Assembly: GCA_963590855.1 (NCBI GenBank)
Contig: CAVAQT010000011.1
Location: 1-64,000 of the forward strand
Direction of reading: 5' to 3'
DNA from: Ruminococcus_C sp963590855
GTDB lineage: Bacteria > Bacillota > Clostridia > Oscillospirales > Ruminococcaceae
Length of the DNA: 64,000 nt
Position 1 is the stretch's first letter. Each line of letters starts with the position of its first letter. The notes under the pieces are model-generated. The model did not search any database, was not told the origin of the DNA, and saw nothing but the letters and a program-made list of their open reading frames with translations. Positions 42,400 to 50,230 of this stretch are shown piece by piece. The translations under genes and the position numbers were made by a program.

Positions 42400-42897
42400 A
42401 TGAGTAAGAATTTCGCAAGACTGGGACTGGCTGTCAGCACGGCAGCCTTGACAGGTGCTGTTTGCAGCATGACAGCGTTCGCAGAGAGCAGCTCTGCTGC
42501 AAGCAGTTCTGCAGGCGGCTTTGGTACATTCGGCTATCTGATCTTTATGGTTCTGCTGTTTGCAGTGATGTATTTCATCCTGATCCGTCCGCAGAAGAAA
42601 AAGGATAAGGAAGCAAAGGCAATGCAGGACAGCCTCCAGGTCGGCGACGAGATCGTCACCATCGGCGGCATCGTTGGTCTGGTGGTACAGGTCAACGAGG
42701 ATAACATCGTTATCGAAACCACCAGCAACCGCAATAAGCTGCGCATCAAGAACTGGGCAGTGCAGGAAAATCTGACCATGACTGAAAATGCAAAGCGGAA
42801 GCAGGAAGCGCAGATCGCCGCTGCCAAGGAAAAGAAAGCATCTAAGAAGAAAAAGAAGGATTCTGATGATTCCGATCAGGGCATGCTGAAGGACTAA
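42400..42897 (+). CDS. yajC: Preprotein translocase subunit YajC with an extra N-terminal signal-like segment
   Basis: This 165-residue protein is longer than usual for YajC (about 90-110). Residues 1-29 look like a cleavable signal peptide (VCSMTAFAE end), then a Ser/Ala linker. The normal YajC core follows: a membrane helix (about 45-62), FILIRPQKKKDKEAK, GDEIVTIGGIVGLV, and a Lys-rich tail. YajC associates with SecDF. The ATG chosen is 9 bases after the GGAGAAAGGG site. Confidence 0.92.
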   Translation: MSKNFARLGLAVSTAALTGAVCSMTAFAESSSAASSSAGGFGTFGYLIFMVLLFAVMYFILIRPQKKKDKEAKAMQDSLQVGDEIVTIGGIVGLVVQVNEDNIVIETTSNRNKLRIKNWAVQENLTMTENAKRKQEAQIAAAKEKKASKKKKKDSDDSDQGMLKD

Positions 42898-42925
42898 GCA
42901 GAATAACGAGAATTTCTGAAAGAAA

Positions 42926-42951
42926 ACGGACTGTATATGGGTACAGTCCGT
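42926..42951 (+). terminator. Terminator after yajC
   Basis: ACGGACTGTA (42926-42935) pairs with TACAGTCCGT (42942-42951), followed by TTTTTGTG. Confidence 0.9.
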
Positions 42952-43029
42952 TTTTGTGTTCTATGGGCATCTGTCACCGCATAAGCTTGAGATAACAGCG
43001 TTTGTTCTGGTGAAAAGGAGGTGCTGTCC

Positions 43030-43437
43030 ATGATAACCAAACGCCCTCAGGCGCGGAGGAATCTCTGGGAATCCGGAGGTTGGTATCTTCTGGCGGCACT
43101 GCCGGTGGGGATAGGTCTGCTGCTGCTTTTTCTGAGTATGATTGCCGGACTGATGCTGCTCTCCGATGCAGCACCGTGGATGCTTTCCCTTTTGGCAGGC
43201 ATTTCACTGCTGCTGTCCGGGTATGGCATGGGGCGCTATGCCGGCTTTCACCGTCGCCGAAAGGGGTTGCGGACAGGGTTGCTGTGTGGGCTGCTGCTGT
43301 GGCTGCTGCTGACGATCTGCGGTCTGTGCTGGCTGCACACTGCCGGGAGTCCGCTGCGGCTGGCGTGCCTTTGCGGCGGCAGCATGTGGGGCGGCATCTC
43401 TGGTGTAAATGCTCCCCACTGTAAACCGCCGAAATAA
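43030..43437 (+). CDS. TIGR04086-like small membrane protein
   Basis: This 135-residue protein has about four hydrophobic helices (roughly 20-40, 50-68, 80-100, 108-125) and basic loops. Its position between yajC and the SCIFF gene matches the TIGR04086 membrane protein family found at this spot in many Clostridia; the sequence itself gives only weak support. Function is unknown. AAGGAGG lies 8 bases before the ATG. Confidence 0.72.
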   Translation: MITKRPQARRNLWESGGWYLLAALPVGIGLLLLFLSMIAGLMLLSDAAPWMLSLLAGISLLLSGYGMGRYAGFHRRRKGLRTGLLCGLLLWLLLTICGLCWLHTAGSPLRLACLCGGSMWGGISGVNAPHCKPPK

Positions 43438-43486
43438 CAGAACCGCACCCAATATGTAAATTTTTTTCCCATTTTGCATGGAACGC

Positions 43487-43515
43487 TTGAAAATCCGGCG
43501 ATTTTGTGATATAAT
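43487..43515 (+). promoter_or_regulatory. Promoter of the SCIFF precursor gene
   Basis: TTGAAA (43487-43492), a 17-base spacer, and a TG-extended TATAAT (43510-43515). A very strong ribosome-binding site (GGGGGAGGG) follows, pointing to high expression of the peptide. Confidence 0.85.
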
Positions 43516-43546
43516 GTAGTTAAACTTTTTTGGGGGAGGGTTCCGA

Positions 43547-43684
43547 ATGAAGCACATCAAGACCATCAATGCAGCTAACCTGAAGGCTTCTGCTGCAAAG
43601 GGCGGCTGCGGTAAGTGTCAGGCTTCCTGTCAGTCTGCTTGCAAGACTTCCTGCACAGTAGCTAACCAGAAGTGCGAGCACTAA
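43547..43684 (+). CDS. scfA: SCIFF ranthipeptide precursor (six cysteines in forty-five residues)
   Basis: This is a 45-residue peptide with Cys at 21, 24, 28, 32, 36 and 43, preceded by a leader starting MKHIKTINAANLKASAAKGG. It matches the SCIFF family exactly in length and Cys count. SCIFF peptides are ribosomally made and receive Cys-to-Thr/other thioether links from the adjacent radical SAM enzyme; Thr34 and Thr37 lie inside the Cys region as possible acceptors. The biological role of most members is not settled. GGGGGAGGG lies 6 bases upstream. The maturase gene follows after a hairpin. Confidence 0.96.
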   Translation: MKHIKTINAANLKASAAKGGCGKCQASCQSACKTSCTVANQKCEH

Positions 43685-43722
43685 GGGGTCATTGAACCAC
43701 TTACGCAAGTCTGCAACCGATA

Positions 43723-43753
43723 CGAAAAAGGGACAGTTTTGTCCCTTTTTTCG
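43723..43753 (+). terminator. Intercistronic hairpin between SCIFF precursor and maturase
   Basis: CGAAAAAGGGAC (43723-43734) pairs with GTCCCTTTTTTCG (43741-43753); the T-run is part of the 3' arm. It probably stops most transcripts after the peptide gene while letting some reach the maturase. Confidence 0.8.
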
Positions 43754-43816
43754 CATCTATACCCATATTTTATGGTGCTGCATTTCCCCACGCAGCCGGA
43801 AAGAGGAAACAGAATT

Positions 43817-45205
43817 ATGATTCATAAGTATAAATTGGGCGATTATAACGTGGTATTGGATGTCAACAGCGGCGGTGTCCATGTGGTGGACGAGCTGACT
43901 TATGATATGCTGGACAATATCGCGCCGCCTTTTGCACCGGAATGTCCGGAAGATGTGGTGACAAAACTCTCTCGCTTTTATGACCCGGAGGAGATCCGCT
44001 CCTGTTATGCGGAGATTCTGGAAGCCTATGAAGCAGGCATTCTCTTCTCCCCGGACGACTATGAAAAATATGCCAACTTTGCAGTGGCATCTCCCATTAA
44101 GGCAATGTGCCTGAACATTGCCCATGACTGCAACCTGCGCTGTAAGTATTGCTTTGCCTCGACTGGTGACTTTGGTGAGGGCAGAAAGCTGATGTCCTAT
44201 GAGACCGGAAAGAAGGCAGTGGATTTCCTGCTGCAAAACTCTGGTAACCGTGTGAATCTGGAGATGGACTTCTTCGGCGGCGAACCGCTGATGAACTTTG
44301 AGACAGTAAAGAAGATCGTGGAATATGCCCGCTCTCAGGAATCGATCTACAAGAAAAAGTTCCGGTTCACTATCACCACAAACGGCATGCTCCTCACCGA
44401 TGATAAGATCGACTTCATCAATCGGGAAATGTCCAATGTGGTTCTGTCCATTGACGGCAGAAAGGATGTCAACGACCGGATGCGTCCCCGTGTGGATGGA
44501 AAGGGCTCGTATGACAGAATTATCCCCATGTATAAAAAGCTGGTCGATCAGCGCGGCGAAAAGGAGTATTACGTTCGCGGCACTTACACCAAGTACAACC
44601 TGGACTTTGCCGATGACGTTTTTGCACTGCTGGATGCTGGCTTTGACCAGATCTCTGTTGAACCGGTTATTGCAGATCCCGAAGAACCGTATGCCATCAC
44701 CGAGGCAGATCTGCCCCGTATCTTTGCGGAGTATGAGCGCCTGATGCAGAAGATCCTGGACTATGAAGCAACCGGCAAGAAGTTCAACTTCTTCCACTTC
44801 ATGCTGGATCTGGATCAAGGCCCTTGTGCCATCAAGCGTCTCCGCGGCTGCGGCTGCGGCAATGAGTATGTTGCCATTACGCCGGACGGCGATATTTACC
44901 CATGTCATCAGTTTGTCGGTGAGGCAGACTATAAAATGGGCAATGTAGATGACGGCACCTTCAACCGTGAAATGAAATCTGACTTTGCTAAGACGCATAT
45001 CTACAGCAAGCCGGACTGCCGGAACTGTTGGGCAAGATTCTATTGCAGCGGCGGCTGTAATGCCAATAACTATCAGTTCAGCGGCGATGTGCACAAGGCA
45101 CACAAGCTGTCCTGCGAGATCGAGAAAAAGCGCCTGGAATGCGCCATTGTCCTGAAGGCAATTCGTATGGATCGGGACGCTGCAAAGCAGGAAGCAAACG
45201 ACTAA
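43817..45205 (+). CDS. scfB: SCIFF thioether maturase (radical SAM/SPASM)
   Basis: This 462-residue enzyme has an N-terminal peptide-recognition (PqqD-like) region (1-85). The radical SAM cluster is at Cys105-x3-Cys109-x2-Cys112 (CNLRCKYC), with DFFGGEPLMNF as SAM motif. The C-terminal SPASM domain has many Cys (RGCGCGNEY, IYPCHQFVG, CRNCWARFYCSGGCNANN in part) binding auxiliary clusters. It installs thioether bridges in the SCIFF peptide encoded upstream. No dedicated protease or ABC exporter lies next to it. GAGGAAAC precedes the chosen ATG, and the leader contains a GGTGCTGC...GCAGCC stem (43774-43797). Confidence 0.95.
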   Translation: MIHKYKLGDYNVVLDVNSGGVHVVDELTYDMLDNIAPPFAPECPEDVVTKLSRFYDPEEIRSCYAEILEAYEAGILFSPDDYEKYANFAVASPIKAMCLNIAHDCNLRCKYCFASTGDFGEGRKLMSYETGKKAVDFLLQNSGNRVNLEMDFFGGEPLMNFETVKKIVEYARSQESIYKKKFRFTITTNGMLLTDDKIDFINREMSNVVLSIDGRKDVNDRMRPRVDGKGSYDRIIPMYKKLVDQRGEKEYYVRGTYTKYNLDFADDVFALLDAGFDQISVEPVIADPEEPYAITEADLPRIFAEYERLMQKILDYEATGKKFNFFHFMLDLDQGPCAIKRLRGCGCGNEYVAITPDGDIYPCHQFVGEADYKMGNVDDGTFNREMKSDFAKTHIYSKPDCRNCWARFYCSGGCNANNYQFSGDVHKAHKLSCEIEKKRLECAIVLKAIRMDRDAAKQEAND

Positions 45206-45218
45206 ATGTGAATGATAA

Positions 45219-45266
45219 AAAAAGTCCTGTCATTCCGGAGAGATCCGGAGCGACAGGACTTTTTTA
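45219..45266. terminator. Bidirectional terminator between scfB and folD
   Basis: AGTCCTGTC (45223-45231) pairs with GACAGGACT (45252-45260), with an inner TCCGG/CCGGA stem, an A-run on the left and a T-run on the right. Confidence 0.92.
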
Positions 45267-45284
45267 TGTGTAATAAACGTCAGT

Positions 45285-46136
45285 TTATTTTTGTTTCAGT
45301 TCCGCAGCGCGAAGGGTGTTTTTCATAAGCATGGTGATGGTCATAGGGCCTACGCCGCCGGGAACCGGGGTAATATAGCTTGCCTTCGGTTCCACCTCAG
45401 CAAATTCCACGTCGCCGCAGAGCTTGCCGTTTTCGTCGTGGTTCATACCCACGTCAATTACCACAGCGCCCTCTTTCACCATGTCCGCGGTGATAAAGTG
45501 CGCTCTTCCCACAGCACTCACCAGAACATCCGCAGCTGCGCAGACTTCCTTGAGGTTCTTGGTGTGGGAGTGGCAGATGGTGACGGTGGCATTGCGATGG
45601 AGCAGCAGCATTGCCATGGGCTTGCCGACGATATTGCTTCTGCCTACGACAACGCAGTTTTTGCCGTCCAGATCGGTGCCGGTGCTGTCGATCAGTTCCA
45701 TAACGCCGGCAGGTGTGCAGGGCAGGAAGCTGTAGTTGCCGATCATGATCTTGCCCACGTTAATGGGGTGGAATGCATCCACGTCCTTGTCCGGAGAGAT
45801 GGTGTTGATTACCAGCTGTTCGTCGATGTGATCCGGCAGAGGCAGCTGCACCAGAATGCCGTGTACCTTGTTGTCCTTGTTCAGAACGCCGATCAGATCG
45901 AGGAGCTGTTCCTCTGTGGAATTTTCGTTGAGCCGATACTCAAATGCGTGAAAGCCGACCTCTTCGCAGGCTTTCTGCTTATTGCGGACGTAGATCTGAG
46001 ATGCCGGATCGTTGCCTACCAGAATGACGGCGAGTCCCGGTTGGATGCCGCTGTTTTCCCGCAGTGCCAGTGCCTGTTCCCGAATCTTTTGACGGATCTG
46101 GGCAGAAACTTCCTTGCCCGAAATCAATTTTGCCAT
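45285..46136 (-). CDS. folD: Bifunctional methylenetetrahydrofolate dehydrogenase / cyclohydrolase
   Basis: This 283-residue FolD has the catalytic Lys region (YVRNKQKACEEVGF), VQLPLPDHID, VVVGRSNIVGKPMAMLL in part, and PVPGGVGPMTITML. It interconverts 5,10-methylene-THF and 10-formyl-THF with NADP. It starts 6 bases downstream of the lgt stop on the same strand, so it is co-transcribed. It ends at the shared terminator with scfB. Confidence 0.97.
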   Translation of the reverse strand: MAKLISGKEVSAQIRQKIREQALALRENSGIQPGLAVILVGNDPASQIYVRNKQKACEEVGFHAFEYRLNENSTEEQLLDLIGVLNKDNKVHGILVQLPLPDHIDEQLVINTISPDKDVDAFHPINVGKIMIGNYSFLPCTPAGVMELIDSTGTDLDGKNCVVVGRSNIVGKPMAMLLLHRNATVTICHSHTKNLKEVCAAADVLVSAVGRAHFITADMVKEGAVVIDVGMNHDENGKLCGDVEFAEVEPKASYITPVPGGVGPMTITMLMKNTLRAAELKQK

Positions 46137-46142
46137 AGTGGT

Positions 46143-47237
46143 TTACTCCTTTTCCTGTTGGGGATTCTCCGAATCATTTTTCTCTTCTGCTTCCTCATCT
46201 GAGGAGGATGCCGTTTCTTCTGTATGGTCTGTGCTGTCCGTTTCAGTATCTGAAACCGTTTCAGTTTTAGTTTCCTCGCCGGCTCTTTCGGCAGCGTATT
46301 CTGCCAGGATGCGCTTGGATTCTGCGGTGTCCTTATACATGTGATAGTCCACACCCATGCGCTTGACCTTTGTGCCAATGACGATTTGCAGAATGATAGA
46401 AACCACCACGCAGCAGATTGCCAGAAGCTGTGAGATCCGCACATTGCCGATGACCAGGCTGTCTGTGCGCAGACCTTCTACTACCGCGCGTTCTGCACCG
46501 TACCAGCAGATATAGATGAGGAAGATCTGTCCGTCATAGCGGCGGATCTTCTTGGCGAAGATCGCCAGCAGAACGAAGCCCAGCAGGCACCAGACAGATT
46601 CATAGAGAAAGCATGGGTGCACTGGCTGAGATGCATCCAGTGCTGTGCCGAAGTTCGCAAAATAGGTGGTAGAGGGATACTGGTCGGTGATCCACTCCTG
46701 AATGCGGCCGCCGGACATGCCGAAGATGCTGTCGGTGTTGCAGCCGAACGCTTCCTGGTTGAAAAAGTTGCCCCAGCGTCCGATGCCTTGTCCCAGCAGG
46801 AAGCCGATGCCCACGATGTCCATCAGGGGCAGAAACTTTACCTTGCGGATCTTTGCCACCAAGAAGCCTGCCAGAAACGCGCCGATGATGCCGCCGTAAA
46901 TGGCGAGACCGCCTTCGCGGATGTTGACGATGCTTTTCCAGTCGCCGGCATAGTTGTCCCAGTTCAGCAGAACGTAGTAGGCACGGGCGCCAACGACGCC
47001 GCCGATGATGCCGCCGATGATGCAGTCCAGCACCTTGTCCGGGTGCAGACCGTATTTTTTTACCTGTGTAAAGGCGTAGATCATGGCGAGTACCAGTCCG
47101 AGGGTGATGAGGATGCCGTACCATTGGATATCCAGTCCGCCAATGGAAAAGGCGGTGCTGTTCACATGCAGATCGATCCCCAGCTTCGGAAAGGTGATCT
47201 CATTGTAATCCAGTGTGCCGATTGTATCAGTTGTCAT
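46143..47237 (-). CDS. lgt: Prolipoprotein diacylglyceryl transferase with long acidic tail
   Basis: This 364-residue polytopic membrane enzyme transfers diacylglycerol to lipobox cysteines. It has GGLDIQWYG near the N-terminus, the Lgt signature region GRWGNFFNQEAFG, and HPCFLYESVWCL. The last 55 residues are a Glu/Thr/Asp-rich cytoplasmic tail not needed for the fold. It would lipidate, among others, the GH5 lipoprotein at 4.2-6.3 kb. A strong AGGAGG lies about 33 bases before the ATG with a perfect hairpin between. Confidence 0.95.
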   Translation of the reverse strand: MTTDTIGTLDYNEITFPKLGIDLHVNSTAFSIGGLDIQWYGILITLGLVLAMIYAFTQVKKYGLHPDKVLDCIIGGIIGGVVGARAYYVLLNWDNYAGDWKSIVNIREGGLAIYGGIIGAFLAGFLVAKIRKVKFLPLMDIVGIGFLLGQGIGRWGNFFNQEAFGCNTDSIFGMSGGRIQEWITDQYPSTTYFANFGTALDASQPVHPCFLYESVWCLLGFVLLAIFAKKIRRYDGQIFLIYICWYGAERAVVEGLRTDSLVIGNVRISQLLAICCVVVSIILQIVIGTKVKRMGVDYHMYKDTAESKRILAEYAAERAGEETKTETVSDTETDSTDHTEETASSSDEEAEEKNDSENPQQEKE

Positions 47238-47242
47238 ATGTT

Positions 47243-47262
47243 TCCCGGGATCTCATGGGAGA
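47243..47262 (-). promoter_or_regulatory. Hairpin between Shine-Dalgarno and lgt start
   Basis: On the minus strand GGGATCTC, CCAT, GAGATCCC form a perfect 8-bp stem. AGGAGG lies just upstream and ATG 9 bases downstream. Folding would bring the site to a normal distance. Confidence 0.5.
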
Positions 47263-47279
47263 TCCCTGCCTCCTTTGGT

Positions 47280-48566
47280 TTATTTTGCAGGAGCAATGAT
47301 GGACAGTGTCATGCGTGCGATGTCGGTCTCTTCCCGGAGGAAACGGTTGCAGTCCTCCAGTGTCATTTCAGACAGCACCTGCATGGTGTCATACAGACCG
47401 CAGCCTGCCATGTGAGAAGATACCAGGGCGTTGTTCACGGCAGAAACATTGTTCAGTTCCCGCACCAGACTGCCGTAGGTGGTTTTCTTGCACTCGTTGA
47501 ACATGGCTTCGTCCAGACCGTTTTTCTGTGCGTCCAGGATGGCTGCGGTGATCTTTTCCCGAACTGCTCTGGGGTCGCGGGATTCGCCGCCGAAGATCAT
47601 GGTAAAGAAGCCGTCGCCGTTGAATACTTCACTGGAGAAGCTCTCGTTTACCAGTCCGCTCTGGAGCATTTCCTGGTACAGGGGGGAAGAACTGCCGGAC
47701 AGGGTGCGCATGGCGATGTGCGCCTGCATTTCTGCCCGGAGATTGTCCATGCCGCGCCGGGGCTGGCACTTGATGCCCAGATTGAACAGCGGCTGTCCCA
47801 CTGCGGCAGTTTCTACGGTTTCCGGACGAACGATGTCCAGGGTCTCTTCCGGGAAAACAGTCTCTAATTTCTGATCTTCACAGGGCTTCAGCAGGCGGTC
47901 GGCAACCTCCAGCACCTCTTCTACTGTGCATTTTCCGGAAACAGCCAGTACCATGTTGTGGAGATTGTAGAATGTCCGGTAGCAGCGGTACAGCAGATCG
48001 TCCGTGATCTCCGCGATGCTTTCGATAGTGCCGGCAATGTCGATACGAACCGGGTGCTTCTGATATAAGCCGCCCAGCATATTGAAGAATACCCGCCAGC
48101 CCGGATCGTCGTCGCACATCCGGATCTCCTGACCGATGATGCCCTGTTCCTTGGCAACGCTCTCCGGTGTGAAGTACGGAGACTGGACAAAGGAGAGCAG
48201 GATCTCCAGAGATGCCTTAAAGTTGTCGGAGCAGCTGAAGAAATAGCAGGTCTTGTCGAATGAGGTGAACGCGTTGGCGTTTGCGCCGGTCTTGGCGTAG
48301 AGATCAAAGACGTCGCAGTCCTCATTCTCGAATAGCTTGTGCTCCAGGAAGTGGGCGATGCCTTCCGGAACGGTGCAGTAGTCCTTGTCAGCAGCAGTCT
48401 TGAACTGGGTGTTGATGGAGCCGTACTTGGTGCCGAACATGGCCTCTGTGGTACTGAATCCTTCCATTTCGCAAACCAGGATCTCCAGGCCGCTTTTGTG
48501 GTGGATGTGGGTGTATTTGTCACCGGTATTTGGGGAACTGATGGTGGTCATTGTGGTCTCTGCCAT
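47280..48566 (-). CDS. M16 family metallopeptidase, YfmH-like, with intact HxxEH
   Basis: This 428-residue protein has the inverted zinc motif HFLEH near residue 76 (GIAHFLEHKLF). The second Glu lies about 75 residues later and the C-terminal M16 domain follows. It pairs with the gene upstream, which lacks the motif; such active/inactive M16 pairs occur as YfmH/YfmF in Firmicutes, where they are connected with EF-P 5-aminopentanol modification in Bacillus. efp lies in this window at 38.8 kb. Cleavage of peptides is expected; the true role here is inference. Only 1 base separates the two genes. Confidence 0.88.
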   Translation of the reverse strand: MAETTMTTISSPNTGDKYTHIHHKSGLEILVCEMEGFSTTEAMFGTKYGSINTQFKTAADKDYCTVPEGIAHFLEHKLFENEDCDVFDLYAKTGANANAFTSFDKTCYFFSCSDNFKASLEILLSFVQSPYFTPESVAKEQGIIGQEIRMCDDDPGWRVFFNMLGGLYQKHPVRIDIAGTIESIAEITDDLLYRCYRTFYNLHNMVLAVSGKCTVEEVLEVADRLLKPCEDQKLETVFPEETLDIVRPETVETAAVGQPLFNLGIKCQPRRGMDNLRAEMQAHIAMRTLSGSSSPLYQEMLQSGLVNESFSSEVFNGDGFFTMIFGGESRDPRAVREKITAAILDAQKNGLDEAMFNECKKTTYGSLVRELNNVSAVNNALVSSHMAGCGLYDTMQVLSEMTLEDCNRFLREETDIARMTLSIIAPAK

Positions 48567-48567
48567 G

Positions 48568-49845
48568 TTACTCCGCCTCCTGTTCTTTGCATTCCATAAT
48601 ATAGATCGTGTCCAGCTGCATGGACTTTGCCGCAGCCATAATATCTTCTTTGGTGACCTTGCGGTAGTTTTCCTCTTCTTCTGCCGGTGTCAGCTTTGTG
48701 CCGCGGCAGAACTGTCCGAAATACCAGGTGATATAGCTGCTCGCTGTATCGCCGATGCCACAGAGGGTGTTGTGGATGGTCATCATGGTGCTTGCCATTT
48801 CTTCGTCAGAGATGTCGCCCTTGCAGATAGCGTCCAGCTGTGCGGCGATGGCATCCCGTGCAGTTTCCAGATTCTCGGTTTCGATACCGCTGTCCACCTG
48901 CATAAAGCTCTTGGATTCGTTGTAATTCGCTGCGCAGTAATAGCAAAGACTCATCTTTTCCCGGACATTGGCGAACAGCTTGGAGCTGGGGGTGCCGCCC
49001 AGGAGCATTGCCATCATTTTCAGGGCATAGCGGTCGGAATAGGTGGTTTTCCAGCCCATGACCATCTTGCACTGGTTCACCGGGAGCGCTTCCCGGACAA
49101 TTGCCGGTTCTGTCTTGCAGGAACTGGGGTTGAGAAACTTTACCGGAGTCACCTTGCGGTCAGAAATGGCAGAAAAGGCATTTTTCAGTGTGTCAGCCAG
49201 CCCCGGAATGGCTTCCGGCCCTACAAAGTAGATCTCGATCTGTGCAGTGCGGAGCAGTTCCTGGAATGCAGCATAGGCAGATGCCGGGGTCAGGGCTTCT
49301 GCGGCGCTGCGGCTGCCATAGCAGGAGAACGCTGCCGGTTCGCCGGCGAAAGCGGTCTTATAGGTCTGAGAAATGGCATACTGCCGCTTTTCGTTGATCT
49401 CTGCGTCAATGCTGTCCAACAGATTCATCTGCTGAATACGGAACTCGGTGTCGTCGAAAGCGCCGTCTGTCACATTGGGCTGGAAAACGCAGCCCAGTAC
49501 AATTTCCAGCAGCTCTGCGAAAACGGCTTCGCCGTCCAGTGCATAGCGGTCTGCGATCGCGGAGGCGCGCAGCGTGATGGACTGGATGTCGCCCTGCTTG
49601 GCGATGGTGCAGCTCAGGTCTGCTCCGTAGAGCAGATGCAGCTTGCGGTTCATAGCCGCATTGGACGGATAGGCTTTGTTGCTGGAAACTACAAGGCTTC
49701 CGGCAAGTGCGCAGGCAGCTGCGGTCTGTTCAGACAGCGGCTGCAAAAATTGGATGCGCAGGTGATTGGTTTTTAACTTGGAGTCCAGGATCTCAGAAAA
49801 CGCAATGGAATCTGAGAGCGAGGTTCGCTGATAACTGGTTGTCAT
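48568..49845 (-). CDS. M16-family protein lacking the zinc motif, YfmF-like partner
   Basis: This 425-residue protein has two M16 half-domains, but the HxxEH position reads RKLHLLYGADL, so no zinc can be held. It likely forms the inactive half of a heterodimer with the protein downstream. AAAGGA lies 7 bases before the chosen ATG. Starting at the upstream ATG would add 40 residues without a site. A TG-extended -10 element lies about 125 bases upstream. Confidence 0.88.
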   Translation of the reverse strand: MTTSYQRTSLSDSIAFSEILDSKLKTNHLRIQFLQPLSEQTAAACALAGSLVVSSNKAYPSNAAMNRKLHLLYGADLSCTIAKQGDIQSITLRASAIADRYALDGEAVFAELLEIVLGCVFQPNVTDGAFDDTEFRIQQMNLLDSIDAEINEKRQYAISQTYKTAFAGEPAAFSCYGSRSAAEALTPASAYAAFQELLRTAQIEIYFVGPEAIPGLADTLKNAFSAISDRKVTPVKFLNPSSCKTEPAIVREALPVNQCKMVMGWKTTYSDRYALKMMAMLLGGTPSSKLFANVREKMSLCYYCAANYNESKSFMQVDSGIETENLETARDAIAAQLDAICKGDISDEEMASTMMTIHNTLCGIGDTASSYITWYFGQFCRGTKLTPAEEEENYRKVTKEDIMAAAKSMQLDTIYIMECKEQEAE

Positions 49846-49969
49846 AACATCGTCCTTTCCAAAAATCACAGCGCTGCTCAGCGGTAACTGCGGCTTGGCA
49901 TGGTGCTGTGAATGATTTCCATGGATATGGAATGCTGGCGTATCCCTGCTTTGGCAGGCATACAAATTT

Positions 49970-49975
49970 ATTATA
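49970..49975 (-). promoter_or_regulatory. Extended -10 promoter of the M16 pair (and lgt-folD)
   Basis: On the minus strand TGGTATAAT, with no clear -35. The gene-free interval 49846-50230 holds this promoter, the divergent aroB promoter, and a leader with a GGTGCTGT motif; I see no other feature in it. Confidence 0.6.
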
Positions 49976-50121
49976 CCACATTTCTTTTGGAATTGCTATG
50001 GTTTTCACGAAATTCTCAGAAATATTTTCCGGGAAGAAATGCCGGACAGTGCCGCACAAAGTGCATTTGCCGATTTTGCAGGAGAATGTCCGGACTTTTT
50101 GCGATGGTTTACAATTTGTTG

Positions 50122-50150
50122 TTGAAAAGAAAAAGGATTTTTAGTATAAT
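50122..50150 (+). promoter_or_regulatory. Promoter of aroB-aroA-aroC
   Basis: TTGAAA (50122-50127), a 17-base spacer, TATAAT (50145-50150). Confidence 0.85.
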
Positions 50151-50230
50151 AAAATGTGAGAATCTATCGAAAGATTTCTGCATTGACAAAAATGCAGGAG
50201 GATATCAGCTCCAATAGGAGGAAAACCAAC

